This document shows positions 18,195-30,598 of a stretch of 64,000 nt of DNA, in pieces. How positions within the stretch are numbered: position 1 is the stretch's first letter; each line of letters opens with the position of its first letter. Where the stretch lies: positions 1-64,000 of the forward strand of contig NZ_JACSWB010000276.1 of NCBI RefSeq assembly GCF_016888135.1, given 5' to 3'. The position numbers and the translations under genes were made by a program. Source of the DNA: Leptolyngbya sp. CCY15150 (lineage in GTDB: Bacteria > Cyanobacteriota > Cyanobacteriia > RECH01). Below the pieces are notes generated by a model, which saw nothing but the letters and a program-made list of their open reading frames with translations, did no database searches and was not told where the DNA came from.

Positions 18195-19550
18195 ATGACC
18201 ACTGCCGCCCGTCGTTATCACATCACCACCTTTGGTTGCCAGATGAACAAAGCCGACTCCGAACGGATGTCTGGCATTCTGGAGTCGATGGGCTTTGAAT
18301 GGTCAGAATCGCCAGATGACGCCAACTTGGTGCTCTACAACACCTGCACCATCCGCGACAACGCCGAGCAAAAGGTTTACTCCTACCTAGGTCGGCAGGC
18401 TAGGCGCAAGCATGAGCAGCCGGATTTGACCTTGATTGTGGCGGGTTGTGTAGCCCAGCAGGAAGGAGAGTCGCTCTTACGACGGGTTCCAGAACTAGAT
18501 TTGGTCATGGGGCCCCAGCACGCCAATCGCCTGCAGGATCTTTTGGAGCAGGTGTTTAACGGCAGTCAGGTGGTGGCTACGGAGCCCATCCATATTGTGG
18601 AAGATATCACCAAGCCTCGGCGCGATAGTGATGTGACGGCTTGGGTGAATGTCATCTATGGCTGTAATGAGCGCTGCACCTATTGTGTTGTCCCCAATGT
18701 GCGGGGTGTGGAACAGTCGCGATCGCCCCAGGCCATTCGCACCGAGATGGAAGAACTCGCCCAGCAAGGGTTCAAAGAAGTGACGTTGCTGGGGCAGAAT
18801 ATTGATGCCTATGGGCGCGACCTGCCGGGCACCACCCCTGAGGGTCGTCATCTGCATACCCTCACCGATTTGCTGTACTTTGTCCACGATATCCCCGGTA
18901 TTGAACGGCTGCGCTTTGCCACCAGCCATCCTCGCTACTTCACCGAGCGGCTGATTCGCGCCTGTGCTGAATTGCCGAAGGTTTGCGAACATTTCCATGT
19001 GCCCTTTCAGTCGGGCGATAATGACATCCTCAAGGCCATGTCTCGCGGCTATACCCATGAGCGCTACCGCCGCATTATTGACCTGATTCGGTCATACATG
19101 CCGGATGCGTCCATTAGCGCGGATGCCATCGTTGGCTTCCCTGGGGAAACCGATGCCCAGTTCGAGAAAACGCTAAAGTTGGTGGAGGATATTGGCTTCG
19201 ACCAAGTGAACACCGCCGCCTATTCTCCTCGCCCTGGCACCCCGGCCGCCCTGTGGGATAACCAGCTCTCGGAAGAAGTGAAGCGCGATCGCCTCCAGCA
19301 GTTAAATCATCTGGTCTCGGTGCAGGCCAGTGAGCGATCGCAGCGCTATCTAGGTCGAGTGGAAGAGGTGTTGGTGGAAGCCCAAAATACGAAAGATCCC
19401 ACTCAAGTGATGGGGCGGACGCGGGGTAATCGGCTCACCTTCTTCCCCGGCTCCATTGATGATCTCAAAGGGCAGGTGGTGTCGGTGAAGATCACGGAAA
19501 TTCGCGCCTTTAGCCTCACGGGTACGCCCCTCATTCCTGCCCTACGGTAG
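18195..19550 (+). CDS. miaB: tRNA-2-methylthio-N6-dimethylallyladenosine synthase
   Basis: MiaB is a radical-SAM methylthiotransferase that adds the methylthio group to i6A37 of tRNAs reading UNN codons. The 451-residue protein shows an N-terminal UPF0004 domain with cluster ligands Cys15, Cys51 and Cys85, a radical-SAM core with the CNERCTYC triad (157, 161, 164) and a C-terminal TRAM domain (about 375-445). Length and motifs match MiaB rather than MtaB or RimO. The ATG at 18195 is the natural start. ddl follows 117 bases later on the same strand. Confidence 0.96.
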   Translation: MTTAARRYHITTFGCQMNKADSERMSGILESMGFEWSESPDDANLVLYNTCTIRDNAEQKVYSYLGRQARRKHEQPDLTLIVAGCVAQQEGESLLRRVPELDLVMGPQHANRLQDLLEQVFNGSQVVATEPIHIVEDITKPRRDSDVTAWVNVIYGCNERCTYCVVPNVRGVEQSRSPQAIRTEMEELAQQGFKEVTLLGQNIDAYGRDLPGTTPEGRHLHTLTDLLYFVHDIPGIERLRFATSHPRYFTERLIRACAELPKVCEHFHVPFQSGDNDILKAMSRGYTHERYRRIIDLIRSYMPDASISADAIVGFPGETDAQFEKTLKLVEDIGFDQVNTAAYSPRPGTPAALWDNQLSEEVKRDRLQQLNHLVSVQASERSQRYLGRVEEVLVEAQNTKDPTQVMGRTRGNRLTFFPGSIDDLKGQVVSVKITEIRAFSLTGTPLIPALR

Positions 19551-19667
19551 GCGGTTCAGCCAACCCGATCGCCTCCGCCAGACCCCGGTTGCGATCGCCC
19601 TATGCCGATCCATGGCGTAGCTTGGTGTAGCATATTAGCCACAGATTGAAGGTGAGGAGGTCATGCT

Positions 19668-20723
19668 ATGACAAAGCTGCGAGTTGGACTCTTGTTTGGT
19701 GGCTGTTCGGGGGAACATGAGGTGTCGATTAGCTCAGCCAGGGCGATCGCTCGGGGTTTGGCGACGGCGGAGAATAGCGATCGCTATCAGGTGGTGCCGT
19801 TTTATATTCAGAAAAATGGCTTATGGCAGGGCAGCGATCGCGCCCAGTCGGTGCTGGAGTCTGGTCAAGCGTTAGGGGACGATGACGGCGTGGTGAACCG
19901 CTGGCAGTTTCCCGCCGGTGTTCACGAGGTGGATCTGTGGTTTCCGGTGCTGCATGGCCCCAACGGCGAAGACGGAACGCTGCAGGGATTGCTGCAACTG
20001 ATGCAGGTGCCCTACGTGGGCTGCGGCGTGATGACTTCATCTGTAGCTATGGATAAGTTAGCCATGAAAAGTGCCTTTGCCCAGGCAGGTCTGCCCCAGG
20101 TACGCTATCGAGGCGTCACCCGTGCTGAAGTATGGTCAAATCCCTGTGTGTTTCCTAAACTCTGTGATGACATTGAGGCCGAGTTAGGCTATCCCTGCTT
20201 TGTGAAACCGGCGAATTTGGGATCCTCCGTGGGTATCTCCAAGGTGCGATCGCGATCGGAACTGGAAGCATCTCTAGACAGTGCCGCCAGCTACGATCGC
20301 CGGATTATTGTGGAAGCTGGGGTGACGGCGCGGGAGGTGGAATGTGCTGTTTTAGGTAATGATCAGCCCAAGGCATCGGTGGTGGGTGAAATTAGCTTCG
20401 ACAGCGATTTTTACGACTACGAAACCAAATACACGGAAGGACTAGCCCAACTCCATATTCCGGCTAAGTTACCGGAGGCCGTTACTCGCCGTATTCAAGA
20501 CATGGCCATTAAGGCATTCCTGGCCCTAGATGGAGCCTGCATTGCGCGGGTAGACTTTTTCTACGTGGAGGCCACCGACGAGGTGCTGATCAACGAAATC
20601 AATACCCTCCCCGGCTTCACCGCCACCAGTATGTATCCCATGCTCTGGGAAGCGTCGGGGGTTGCCGTTCCCGATCTGTTACACCAGTTAATTCAACTGG
20701 GTCTAGAGCGATCGCGGACGTAA
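19668..20723 (+). CDS. ddl: D-alanine--D-alanine ligase
   Basis: Ddl joins two D-alanines for the peptidoglycan stem peptide in the cytoplasm. The 351-residue ATP-grasp protein has the N-terminal [12 protein letters not shown] motif, the ATP-grasp loop [13 protein letters not shown] and the metal-binding end [18 protein letters not shown] good ribosome site (GAGGAGG) precedes the ATG at 19668. Its last 21 bases overlap the end of the convergent carotenoid-oxygenase gene. Confidence 0.96.
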   Translation: MTKLRVGLLFGGCSGEHEVSISSARAIARGLATAENSDRYQVVPFYIQKNGLWQGSDRAQSVLESGQALGDDDGVVNRWQFPAGVHEVDLWFPVLHGPNGEDGTLQGLLQLMQVPYVGCGVMTSSVAMDKLAMKSAFAQAGLPQVRYRGVTRAEVWSNPCVFPKLCDDIEAELGYPCFVKPANLGSSVGISKVRSRSELEASLDSAASYDRRIIVEAGVTAREVECAVLGNDQPKASVVGEISFDSDFYDYETKYTEGLAQLHIPAKLPEAVTRRIQDMAIKAFLALDGACIARVDFFYVEATDEVLINEINTLPGFTATSMYPMLWEASGVAVPDLLHQLIQLGLERSRT

Positions 20724-22238
20724 GGCTGGGCCGAAATAATGGGGGGTGAAGGTGCCGTGCAGACCGTAGGGAATAGAGTGCTTGAGCCAGAGATCAGCGA
20801 TCGCCCCCCGTCCTAAATCCTCTGCATCCAAGATCACCAGGTGAGAACGTTCCTGTTCTGCGTCAAATACTAAGGTAAGCAGCCAACCAGCATCCTCCGG
20901 TTGGGGACTGGAGGTATGAGACTTGAGCACAAACACCGGCTCACTGGTAAACCCTCGCGGGGCCGCGCTCCACAGATGGCGATCGCCTGTTTCTAGGTCA
21001 ACTTTAGCGATCGCCTGCAGCGGCGCATTGCCTGTGGGGTGATGGGCTGCGGCTAGGTAAGCATAGCGGTAGGGGCGTCCCACATGGTCAGGGTGCAGGG
21101 TGGGAAATTCGCAGCAGCGTTCGTCCAGCAACTGTCGTTGAATGGTGCCGCTGGCGGGCTGCATTCGGAAACGCCAGAGCTGTCCGGCAGGCAGGCGATC
21201 GAAGTTAACCTGGCGGAAATCTTGATTGGGCTCCACCGTGGGAAAGTCGGCATAGCAGATGGAATCTATCACCAAATCGTCGCCGTCTTGGAAGGCATTG
21301 GCATGGTGAAAGACAAAACCGGCGGGCATGGCCAGGGTCTGCATTGGGCGATCGCTATGCCGAGGAATTAGGATCACCTGGGTGGGTTTCTGGGCTTGGA
21401 AGGTGATGCATTGCGCCGCGCCCTTTAACCCCAAGGCAAAGGGTAGGAGATTAAAGTCTACGGGATTCTGGAAAAAGATACAGTAATCTGGCGTGATCGC
21501 GAAGTCGTGGATAAACGCAAATCCAGGCACAGATTGCGATCGCTCCCAGGTCACCTGTCCGGCTCTATTTAGCTCGTAGACCGTGATCTGGGTAGAACGG
21601 CCCTCAGGGCGTACCGCAAAGTTCACCAAACATGGCTCTCCCCCATAGCGATCGCAGCTTGGATCAATCCAGGGATGGGCCGCGAAGGACTGCCCTGGCT
21701 GCAAGACTCCATCAAAATATTCCAGCCCTAAGGTATCTAAGGTATGGGGATCGAGGCGGTGGGGTTCGGCTGCTTCCCAGAGAGCCAGCAGCTTCTCACC
21801 CCAGTAGATAACCTGGGTATTCGCGATATTTTTGAGACGAAAATCAAAAGCATTGGCGAGCCAGCCCCCAGGTTTCTGGGTGCCAAAGGTGCCGCGATAC
21901 AGTACTTTACCCGCTGCTTGCTCCTCAACAAAACCTTGGGTGCGCACGAAGCGATTGCGAAAATAGGCCCGTCCTTGGGATAGGGCAATGGAGCTGATCA
22001 TGCCATCACCATCAAAGGGATGCTGCAGGGGCTGTCCGTAAATCTCTAACTGTCCTGGGCCGTTGCGAAATAAGGTACCTTCCAGATCAGCCGGGATCGT
22101 ACCCTGGACGTCGTCAATCCAGTAATCCTGTTCGCTAGTCAGCGATTGATAACCCTTTTGCCAGTCTTGGCGGCTATAGGAACGATCGGAAGCGATCGCC
22201 TGAGGCAGGCTTGATGATGGAGTCGATGGAGTTGGCAT
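20703..22238 (-). CDS. Carotenoid cleavage oxygenase (RPE65 family)
   Basis: The 511-residue seven-bladed beta-propeller dioxygenase uses Fe(II) to cleave carotenoids or apocarotenoids. The four iron-ligand histidines sit in family contexts: [23 protein letters not shown] and GLHGTF near the C terminus. The N-terminal motif [13 protein letters not shown] and the DGDGMI stretch are also typical. Substrate and cleavage position cannot be read from sequence; an apocarotenoid 15,15'-oxygenase-like enzyme is plausible. It is convergent and slightly overlapping with ddl. A transporter gene lies 88 bases upstream on the same strand. Confidence 0.92.
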   Translation of the reverse strand: MPTPSTPSSSLPQAIASDRSYSRQDWQKGYQSLTSEQDYWIDDVQGTIPADLEGTLFRNGPGQLEIYGQPLQHPFDGDGMISSIALSQGRAYFRNRFVRTQGFVEEQAAGKVLYRGTFGTQKPGGWLANAFDFRLKNIANTQVIYWGEKLLALWEAAEPHRLDPHTLDTLGLEYFDGVLQPGQSFAAHPWIDPSCDRYGGEPCLVNFAVRPEGRSTQITVYELNRAGQVTWERSQSVPGFAFIHDFAITPDYCIFFQNPVDFNLLPFALGLKGAAQCITFQAQKPTQVILIPRHSDRPMQTLAMPAGFVFHHANAFQDGDDLVIDSICYADFPTVEPNQDFRQVNFDRLPAGQLWRFRMQPASGTIQRQLLDERCCEFPTLHPDHVGRPYRYAYLAAAHHPTGNAPLQAIAKVDLETGDRHLWSAAPRGFTSEPVFVLKSHTSSPQPEDAGWLLTLVFDAEQERSHLVILDAEDLGRGAIADLWLKHSIPYGLHGTFTPHYFGPALRPRSL

Positions 22239-22326
22239 ACAGTATCACTAGACCGCTGAACATACGGGAACATCAACGTAACGAGCGTTCGCTTCAGGCT
22301 ACGACCGATACGTTGGGGGGAATAAC

Positions 22327-23715
22327 TTAGGTTTGGGAACTCACAACCGCAACCTCGGGGGTTGGTTCTGGTGACTCAGAGGCGATCGCTTGCTGATCTT
22401 CCGGCAGCCAGCGCAGCAAGGGCAGGGGCAGCAGAGTACTGAAGTTGGTGATGACTACCAAAATCCAAAGATTCTGAAAATTCGACTCAGTAATCCCTAA
22501 CCAAGCCGTCAGCAGCGCTCCCAACTCATGGGACACCAGCCCCGCCAGATTGCTCACCGACATCAGCAGGGCAAATAGGGTAGCCTCGATGCCGGCGGGA
22601 CAGATGCGTGCCGCCAGCACCAGCACCGGCATAAAGGCAATTTCCCCCAGCACGGTCAGAATGAGGCTATCGCCGAGACTAAACCACTGATCATCAATGC
22701 CAATGGCGCGGTTGGCATGGGTGACCAGCAGCAGAGTGGTCATTCCCAACAGGGTGGAGGCAATAGTCGTCCAAAAGAAGATGGTGCGGAAGGGCACCGA
22801 TTTGAAGAACCGCTGAAACATCCAAATGCCCAGCAGCGCCGCCATACTGGTGACCAGACGCACCCGTCCCAAAAACTCTGGCTGAAAGCCTAGATCATTG
22901 GTAATGAAAAAGAAAAAGGCGGAATCGGAGCTGGGGGTCGCTTGCCAAAGGAAGAGAAAGGCCGTGGGCATCCAAATGGCTGGCTGGCGGATAGCGCCCT
23001 TGAGCTGCTTCACCTGCCGGGCAACAACGGCCCATTCTGAGGACGACTGGATGGGCGTTTCGGCAATCAGCCCCGCCACGAGGGTCACGATCAGCGGAAA
23101 CACGGCGGTGATGCCAAACACCACATGGGTGCTGAAATATTCCAGCAGCACACCGCTGAAGTAGGCGGTCAGCAAGCCTCCCAGGGCGGACGCTCCCCAA
23201 GAAACCGACTGCAGCGATCCGGCCTTGGCAACGGATTCCTTGCGGGCCCGTTCCACCACCAAGGAATCCACAATCACATCACTGATGGCCACCGAGAGGG
23301 AGTTGAGGGCGATCGCCACCGTTGCCGCCCAGGCAGTATTCACCACCAACGCGAGAGACAACCACGATCCCGCACCTAACAACCCTGCCAAAATCAGGTA
23401 GGGACGCCGCCGATAGCCAAAAATCGGCAATCCGTCAGACATGAAGCCAAACAGCGGCTTCACTACCCAGGGCAGGGCCGCAATCCCCATCAAGGCAGAC
23501 ACCTGAGCCGGACTCAGCCCTAGATCATCCTTCAGGAAAAAGCTGACCGCCAACCGGGCCAGCCCTAGGATGCCCTGGACAAAATACACCAGCAAAATGG
23601 CTGTCAGTTCTGGACTCGGCTCATTGCCAAACAGCACCTTGTCCTTCAGGAACTGCCTGGACTGTTGCTTAACGTGATGGATGCGATCGCTCAAGTCGGG
23701 CAAAAAAACAGCCAT
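22327..23715 (-). CDS. BT1-type folate/biopterin transporter family (MFS)
   Basis: The 462-residue inner-membrane protein has about twelve hydrophobic segments. Stretches such as GIAALPWVVKPLFGFMSDGLPIFGYRRR and ISDVIVDSLVVERAR are characteristic of the FBT/BT1 family found in trypanosomatids, plants and cyanobacteria. Cyanobacterial and plant members include folate carriers, but substrate cannot be assigned here. The carotenoid oxygenase follows on the same strand after 88 bases. Confidence 0.9.
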   Translation of the reverse strand: MAVFLPDLSDRIHHVKQQSRQFLKDKVLFGNEPSPELTAILLVYFVQGILGLARLAVSFFLKDDLGLSPAQVSALMGIAALPWVVKPLFGFMSDGLPIFGYRRRPYLILAGLLGAGSWLSLALVVNTAWAATVAIALNSLSVAISDVIVDSLVVERARKESVAKAGSLQSVSWGASALGGLLTAYFSGVLLEYFSTHVVFGITAVFPLIVTLVAGLIAETPIQSSSEWAVVARQVKQLKGAIRQPAIWMPTAFLFLWQATPSSDSAFFFFITNDLGFQPEFLGRVRLVTSMAALLGIWMFQRFFKSVPFRTIFFWTTIASTLLGMTTLLLVTHANRAIGIDDQWFSLGDSLILTVLGEIAFMPVLVLAARICPAGIEATLFALLMSVSNLAGLVSHELGALLTAWLGITESNFQNLWILVVITNFSTLLPLPLLRWLPEDQQAIASESPEPTPEVAVVSSQT

Positions 23716-23846
23716 GTCATCCGAGATTATTAAGAAATGTCAACACTGATTCCTATCATAGCCCGCCCATTCCGCTTCCGCCGTCCTGCTGGGGGAGGAA
23801 CCCTCAGAACGGCCTCGACTGGAGATAGGCTCCCCTAGACCTAAGC

Positions 23847-23882
23847 TGCTCTGGTTGGGCTGGGCAGCGCGCCCCTTGATGA
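23847..23882. repeat. Direct repeat, copy A
   Basis: This copy starts TGCTCTGGTTGGGCTGGGCA and ends CCCCTTGATGA. It matches 24003-24040 except for one base and the loss of AT from the HIP1 core (GCGC against GCGATCGC). Confidence 0.75.
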
Positions 23883-24002
23883 TTAGGGTGCCAGCGCTTA
23901 TGGTACCAGCGCTCCTGCGGCTATTCTTCTGCGACGATAGAGATCTGGGCGCAGGAGCACCGCTGGGGTATTCCCACGCTCAGCGTAGGAACGATATCGA
24001 GA

Positions 24003-24040
24003 TGCTCTGGATGGGCTGGGCAGCGATCGCCCCTTGATGA
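24003..24040. repeat. Direct repeat, copy B
   Basis: Second copy of the ~37-bp repeat, with an intact HIP1 site at its centre. It ends right before the A/T-rich leader of ilvC. Confidence 0.75.
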
Positions 24041-25147
<1,107 letters not shown>

Positions 25148-25179
25148 GCGTCTACCAATCCTTCGGGATTCGAGGAACT

Positions 25180-25234
25180 TAGGGGATCGATGTGGTGCTG
25201 CGGGTGCAGATTCGCGGCCCATCCAGATCCCCTA
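25180..25234. terminator. Inverted repeat downstream of ilvC
   Basis: TAGGGGATC (25180-25188) pairs with GATCCCCTA (25226-25234), and GATG/CATC can extend the stem inside. There is no T run, so it is a terminator-like or mRNA-stabilising hairpin at most. Confidence 0.4.
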
Positions 25235-25280
25235 TCGCCTCCTTCATGGTCTATCGAAGAGCCTTGAATCTAAGGGAACC

Positions 25281-25547
25281 TTAAAGCTGAGCCACTTGGA
25301 TTTGAGGTTCCCAGGTAGGCCAAGCTTCCCAGGCGCGGGTGACGATTTCACTCAGCAGTAGCCGCAGTTCTGGATCGAGAAGGTTGTGATCGGTCAGCAA
25401 TTCTGTCTTGACGTCCTCAAGCGATCGCCCCTGAGCTTTGGCCATGCGAATCACCTGAGCGATCGCCGCTAAGATGAGGTCTGAGTCTACAGGTGGCGGT
25501 TTCAGACTAGTCACAGGCTGGGGGGAGAGAGACATCGAATTATTCAT
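25281..25547 (-). CDS. Small conserved hypothetical protein
   Basis: I do not recognise this ~88-residue soluble protein. The body reads DLILAAIAQVIRMAKAQGRSLEDVKTELL, then LLDPELRLLLSEIVTRAWEAWP: two or three amphipathic helices with a regular pattern, so it looks like a real protein. I chose the ATG at 25547; another at 25535 is possible, and the longer frame upstream is not protein-like. It is convergent with ilvC and divergent from cruA. Confidence 0.65.
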   Translation of the reverse strand: MNNSMSLSPQPVTSLKPPPVDSDLILAAIAQVIRMAKAQGRSLEDVKTELLTDHNLLDPELRLLLSEIVTRAWEAWPTWEPQIQVAQL

Positions 25548-25972
25548 CACTGTACGGCAGAATCTCCCATTCAGGGACTCTTTGAACCCATCGGATGTCT
25601 GTGATCCGATCATGAGAGCTATGTAACGTTTTTTAACCATCAGGGTATTGGGCAGTGTAGCGTACTGGAACCTCAAGCGGCAAGCCGGTGGTTGAATCCA
25701 GTGTGGTATCCCCGTTAAGATCTCCCAAAAGACTCGTGGCTGCGGGATGAATCAGGTGTACTGTTAAACCGATACGATGATTCCTCTGCCGATGTTTTGT
25801 ACTCCTTCTTGATAGAAGTTCCCCTAGGGCGTCCACAAGAAATTCCCATGCTTGTCTATCGTGGTTCTAAGAGGCGAACGACGATCGATGCACTCGTTCT
25901 ATTAGGATCGATGGACAGCACCGCTCTGGACTGTTGTAGCAGTAGCCATCTTGAATTGATTGAATCATTACG
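25548..25972. other. Intergenic region upstream of cruA
   Basis: About 425 bases between divergent genes. I see no gene and no clear regulator site. Confidence 0.4.
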
Positions 25973-28063
25973 ATGAGAGAAATCCTTTATCTAGAGGTGC
26001 CGACCCCCGATACGGCCGCTGTTTGTACCTGGCTACAGCACGACTTTGAGCCGACTGTGGGCAAGGTGCTACCGACACCCGACGGCATTCGCATCCAGCT
26101 TGACCATCCATCGGGTGCTTCCAGGGAACCCAAAACCGCCGACCAGCTCCCCCGCGAACTTTCGGTGGTGACCTGGTCACTGCAGCGCACCACCTACCTC
26201 AAGGTGTTTCGCTGGGGTAATGCCCGCTTTCCGGGAGAACAAGCCACGCTACGACGCTTGACTCAGCATCTGCGGCAGCGGTTTCCCAATCAGTATCCGG
26301 CCCCTCCAGTTCTGGATCTGTCCCAGCAATCGGTCTTTGATGCCCTAGCGCCCTACTATCCCGAAACGGTGCGCCAGTTTAAGAAAATGCCCAATGGCGA
26401 CTACGATCTGCGGCGGGTCTATTGGTGGGAGCAGCGCTGGCGGGAGGGTGTGCGTCAACCCACTCAGCCCAAGCCCGTGGTGGTGTCCCAAAGTGGCTCA
26501 GCTCCATCTGTGGAGGCCGCCTACGACATCATTTATGTGGGAGGGGCGCTGGGAGTGCTGCATGCAGCGGTGATGGCTCGCTTGGGCTATCGGGTGCTGT
26601 TGCTGGAACGCTTACCCTTTGGACGCATGAACCGCGAGTGGAATATTTCGCGGGAGGAGTTTGAAAGTCTGCTCGACTTGGGCTTATTTACGCGGCAGGA
26701 ATTTGAGTCGCTGATCGCCCGCGAATATGTGAACGGCTTTCACAAGTTTTTTGATGCCAATAACCCACCCCAGGCCAAAGCGCCGGTGCTGCAAACGCCG
26801 ACGGTGTTGAATATTGCCCTGAATTCAGACAAGCTGCTGGCCCTCTGCGGTGAAAAACTGCGGGCGGCGGGCGGTGAGATCTGGGATGAAACTGAGTTTC
26901 AGCAGGCCACGGTCTATACCGATCAGGTGATCGTGCAGGCGCGGCATTTACCTTCTGAGGGCGATCGCCAAGCCGCAGGCCAACTCTTGGTGGATGCCAT
27001 GGGTACGGCCTCACCCATCGCTTGGCAACTGAATGGCGGGCGCTCCTTTGATAGCGTTTGCCCTACGGTGGGCGCGGTGATTTCCGGTGGCTTTGAGCCG
27101 GGCGTCTGGGACGAGCAGTATGGCGATGTGCTCAATAGCCATGGGGATATTTCCCGAGGGCGGCAGTTGATTTGGGAACTGTTTCCTGGGCAAGGCGACG
27201 ATCTGACCTTCTACCTCTTCCACTACCACCAGGTACATCCCGATAATCCTGGCTCCTTGCTGGAGATGTATGAAGACTTTTTCACCATCCTGCCCGAATA
27301 CCGACGCTGCGACGTCGATCAGCTCGTCTGGCAAAAGCCGACCTTTGGCTACATTCCCGGCTACTTCAGCCTCACCGGCAGCGATCGCCACGTTGCCTTC
27401 GATCGCCTAGTGGCCATTGGCGATGCTGCATCTCTGCAATCGCCCTTAGTGTTCACCGGCTTCGGGTCGCTGGTACGCAACTTGGCCCGCCTCACCCATT
27501 TGCTGGATACGGCCCTGCGCCACGATTTGTTGACCCGTCCCTACCTCGATCAGATTCGCGCCTATCAAAGCAATGTGGCCGTCACCTGGATTTTCTCCAA
27601 AGGCATGATGGTGCCGACGGGGCGATCGCTGCCGCCGCAAATGATCAATGCCATGCTCAACACCTTTTTTGGCGTCTTGGCCGCCGAGCCGCCGGAGGTG
27701 GCAAATCGGTTCATCAAAGATCGCGCTAGCTGGTGGGACTTTAACCGCATGGCGCTGCGGGCCGCCTGGAAGAATCCGGCCTTGCTAGCGTGGATCTGGG
27801 AACTAGCGGGCCCCGCCGATATGGTGCGCTGGCTCTGGAGCTACATCACCTTCACCCTAGGAGCGCTGCTGGGCTGGCTGTTCCAACGTCTGCCCGCCTT
27901 TAGTCAATGGATTCAGCCCTGGCTAGAACCACGCTTCCCAGCCCTATGGTTCTGGCTGCTGAGCCGCTACTATGCCCTGTCCTATGGCATCGGCCGCCCA
28001 GCAGCAACCTCGTTCCGCTTACCCCGCCCACCGGCAGCGATCGCCACGCCCATCCCCAAGTGA
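25973..28063 (+). CDS. cruA: Lycopene cyclase CruA-type
   Basis: CruA cyclises the ends of lycopene to make gamma- and beta-carotene on the membrane surface. The 696-residue FAD-type protein has the dinucleotide-binding motif YDIIYVGGALGVLHAA near residue 184, the signature LPFGRMNREWNISREEFESL, and the long middle domain AYVQTPTVLNIAL-type region (here VLQTPTVLNIALNSDKLLALC). FGRMNREWNIS favours CruA over the paralogue CruP, which I recall as reading RGREQEWNIS. The hydrophobic C-terminal helices (about 610-680) fit membrane attachment. The ATG at 25973 is the first good start. It is convergent with the topoisomerase gene. Confidence 0.82.
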   Translation: MREILYLEVPTPDTAAVCTWLQHDFEPTVGKVLPTPDGIRIQLDHPSGASREPKTADQLPRELSVVTWSLQRTTYLKVFRWGNARFPGEQATLRRLTQHLRQRFPNQYPAPPVLDLSQQSVFDALAPYYPETVRQFKKMPNGDYDLRRVYWWEQRWREGVRQPTQPKPVVVSQSGSAPSVEAAYDIIYVGGALGVLHAAVMARLGYRVLLLERLPFGRMNREWNISREEFESLLDLGLFTRQEFESLIAREYVNGFHKFFDANNPPQAKAPVLQTPTVLNIALNSDKLLALCGEKLRAAGGEIWDETEFQQATVYTDQVIVQARHLPSEGDRQAAGQLLVDAMGTASPIAWQLNGGRSFDSVCPTVGAVISGGFEPGVWDEQYGDVLNSHGDISRGRQLIWELFPGQGDDLTFYLFHYHQVHPDNPGSLLEMYEDFFTILPEYRRCDVDQLVWQKPTFGYIPGYFSLTGSDRHVAFDRLVAIGDAASLQSPLVFTGFGSLVRNLARLTHLLDTALRHDLLTRPYLDQIRAYQSNVAVTWIFSKGMMVPTGRSLPPQMINAMLNTFFGVLAAEPPEVANRFIKDRASWWDFNRMALRAAWKNPALLAWIWELAGPADMVRWLWSYITFTLGALLGWLFQRLPAFSQWIQPWLEPRFPALWFWLLSRYYALSYGIGRPAATSFRLPRPPAAIATPIPK

Positions 28064-28084
28064 CGGCACTCCAGGAACAATCCC

Positions 28085-30598
28085 CTAGCGATCCGGCGCG
28101 TCCTGGGGGGTAAAGGAAACAATACTGGCGATCACCTTCTCACCTCGGTTCGCTTTCAAGAGGCGATCGCCCGTTTCCGTAGCGCGGGCCTTGGCGACGG
28201 TATCAGACGAAAACTGGGCCGCGCGCTGGGCATCGCTGAGCAACGTTAGGTGTAGTCCCGGCTGGAGGGCAGCCAACCCGACCAAGGCATCGGTCTTCAG
28301 GGCAAATCGCATGGCCTGCAGCCCTAGATCACCCCGATGGGCTAGGCGCAAATCCTGCACCGCCAGCCGCTTGAAATAGCCATGCTGGGTGAACAGCACC
28401 ACCGCTTGATTGGGTCTAACCGCCACACAGCCCACCACGGTTTCCCCCTTACGCATACGCACGGCCGTATTGCCCTGGGCCGTGCGGGTCATCATCGGCA
28501 GTTGCTCATCATCCACCGCAAAACGCAGCACCCGTCCGCCCGACGTACCCACCACCATCTGCTCGTCTGGTCGGGCAAAGGTGACATACTTCAGCTCATC
28601 CCCCTCCTTCAGCTTCAGCGCCGTCAGACCGCGGCTGGTGCTGCTCACCAACTCAGATACCGCCAACCGCTTGATCCGCCCCTGTTGGGTCAGCAGCACC
28701 AGATCGGGAGCGTTATGCTCCGGCAAAATGTCATAGAAGGCGATCGCTTCCTGAGTTTCTTGGGCACTCGGCGGCAGCAAGCTGATGAATGCCGTGCCCC
28801 GAGAGTTGCGGGGCGTGGGCGGAATATCGGCCACATTCACGGTGAAGGCCTTGCCGGTACTGGTCAACACCAACAGGGTTTGCTTCGTCGTAGCAGCGAT
28901 CGCCTGCAGGGGAATATCGTCATAGTCATGCAGGGTCGCTTCTTGGACATCCCGCTGTTCTTGGGCCTTTTCAAACGCCCGGGGCGATCGCCGCTGCACA
29001 TAGCCTCGGCTGGTGAATTCTAGCACCACCTCTTCCGCCTGGGTTGCCTCCTCCTCCTGCAGTTGATCAATACGGCGAGATTCCGCTGCCCGCTCAGCCT
29101 CGCTCTGAATCCGGGTGCGGCGTTCATCGCCATGCTGCCGCTTCAGGGCCCGCAGTTCCTTTTTCAGCGCCTTCAATAATTCTCGGCGATCGCCCAGCAG
29201 GGTACGCAGATCCTCCCGGCGGCGGTTGAGACTTTCATACTCGGTTTGGAGATTTTGGCGCTCCAGACCGGTCAAGCGGCGTAGGGGCATGGAAAGAATC
29301 GCATCGGCTTGGCGATCGCTAAAGTCAAACTGGTTTTGCAGCGTCAGTTTAGCCGTTGTGCCATCGGGAGCACTGCGGAGAATGTCGATCACCTCATCCA
29401 AATTGGCTAGGGCAGAGAGCAGACCATGCACCAGATGGATGCGAGTTTCCACCCGCTCTAGCTCATGGTTATATTGGCGGGTGAGCGTCTCTTCGCGAAA
29501 CTGTAGAAACTGCTGCAGCACCTCCCGCAGCGGCATTTGGCGCGGCTGCCCGTCCACCAACGCCAGCATGATGGTGCCGAAGTTGGTTTGCAACGGCGTC
29601 ATCTTGTACATGCGGTTGAGAATTTTTTGGGCATTGGCCTCCCGCTTCAGCTCAATCACCACCCGCATACCATCGCGATCGCTCTCATCACGAATATCTG
29701 AAATTCCCTGGATGCGACCTTGGTTCACCAAGTCGGCCAGCTTCTCAATCCAAGCCGCCTTATTCACCTGAAACGGCAGTTCTGTGACCACAATCGCCGA
29801 TCGCCGCTGCCGTCCACGTCCACCGGGAATCTCTTCAAACTGGGCAATGCCTCGCACCGGAATACTGCCCCGTCCCGTCAAATAGGCATCGCGGATGCCC
29901 TCCGTGCCAATAATCTCGCCGCCGGTGGGAAAATCTGGGCCGGGAATAATCTCCAGCAAATGCTCATCGGGCAAGGTGGGACGATCAATCAAGGCAATCA
30001 GACCATCGACAATTTCACCCAAATGATGGGGCGGAATGTTGGTAGCCATGCCCACAGCAATTCCCGAGCAGCCATTTAACAGCAGGAAGGGCAACTGGGC
30101 CGGCAAGACAATTGGCTCTTGCTGGGAGTTGTCAAAGTTGCCGATGAAGTCCACCGTGGCTTCACCAATTTCCGCCAGCAAGGCCTCATTGCCAATGGAG
30201 GCCAGGCGAGTTTCGGTGTAGCGCATAGCCGCCGGTGGATCGTTATCCACGGAGCCGAAGTTGCCATGCCCTGCCAACACCGGATAGCGGCTGGAAAAAT
30301 CTTGCACCATCCGCACCAGGGCATCATAGACCGCCTGATCGCCGTGGGGGTGATACTTCCCCAACACATCCCCCACCACCCGGGCGCATTTCCGATAGGG
30401 GCGATCGGGGGTGAGCCCCAGTTCATGCATGGCGTAAAGAATGCGGCGATGCACCGGCTTCAAGCCATCTCGCACATCGGGCAAAGCCCGTCCGACAATC
30501 ACGCTCATGGCATATTCCAAGTAGGAACGCTGCACCTCGGTATGCAAGGCGGTGGGTACGACTTGTCCTGAAGAAAGAATATTGAGCTGCTTTGCCAT
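28085..30598 (-). CDS. DNA topoisomerase (ATP-hydrolysing) subunit A, ParC/second GyrA-type
   Basis: The ~837-residue type IIA topoisomerase A subunit cuts and rejoins DNA. It has [30 protein letters not shown], the DEAD helix-turn-helix area, and the catalytic tyrosine in [10 protein letters not shown]. Six C-terminal beta-pinwheel blades follow. The GyrA box (QRRGGKG-like) needed for DNA wrapping is not seen; the first blade reads [11 protein letters not shown]. It is therefore better read as the second A subunit found in cyanobacteria (topo IV-like) than as canonical GyrA. I chose the ATG at 30598 (AAGGA ahead; [13 protein letters not shown]). The longer frame upstream is not conserved. 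Confidence 0.88.
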   Translation of the reverse strand: MAKQLNILSSGQVVPTALHTEVQRSYLEYAMSVIVGRALPDVRDGLKPVHRRILYAMHELGLTPDRPYRKCARVVGDVLGKYHPHGDQAVYDALVRMVQDFSSRYPVLAGHGNFGSVDNDPPAAMRYTETRLASIGNEALLAEIGEATVDFIGNFDNSQQEPIVLPAQLPFLLLNGCSGIAVGMATNIPPHHLGEIVDGLIALIDRPTLPDEHLLEIIPGPDFPTGGEIIGTEGIRDAYLTGRGSIPVRGIAQFEEIPGGRGRQRRSAIVVTELPFQVNKAAWIEKLADLVNQGRIQGISDIRDESDRDGMRVVIELKREANAQKILNRMYKMTPLQTNFGTIMLALVDGQPRQMPLREVLQQFLQFREETLTRQYNHELERVETRIHLVHGLLSALANLDEVIDILRSAPDGTTAKLTLQNQFDFSDRQADAILSMPLRRLTGLERQNLQTEYESLNRRREDLRTLLGDRRELLKALKKELRALKRQHGDERRTRIQSEAERAAESRRIDQLQEEEATQAEEVVLEFTSRGYVQRRSPRAFEKAQEQRDVQEATLHDYDDIPLQAIAATTKQTLLVLTSTGKAFTVNVADIPPTPRNSRGTAFISLLPPSAQETQEAIAFYDILPEHNAPDLVLLTQQGRIKRLAVSELVSSTSRGLTALKLKEGDELKYVTFARPDEQMVVGTSGGRVLRFAVDDEQLPMMTRTAQGNTAVRMRKGETVVGCVAVRPNQAVVLFTQHGYFKRLAVQDLRLAHRGDLGLQAMRFALKTDALVGLAALQPGLHLTLLSDAQRAAQFSSDTVAKARATETGDRLLKANRGEKVIASIVSFTPQDAPDR

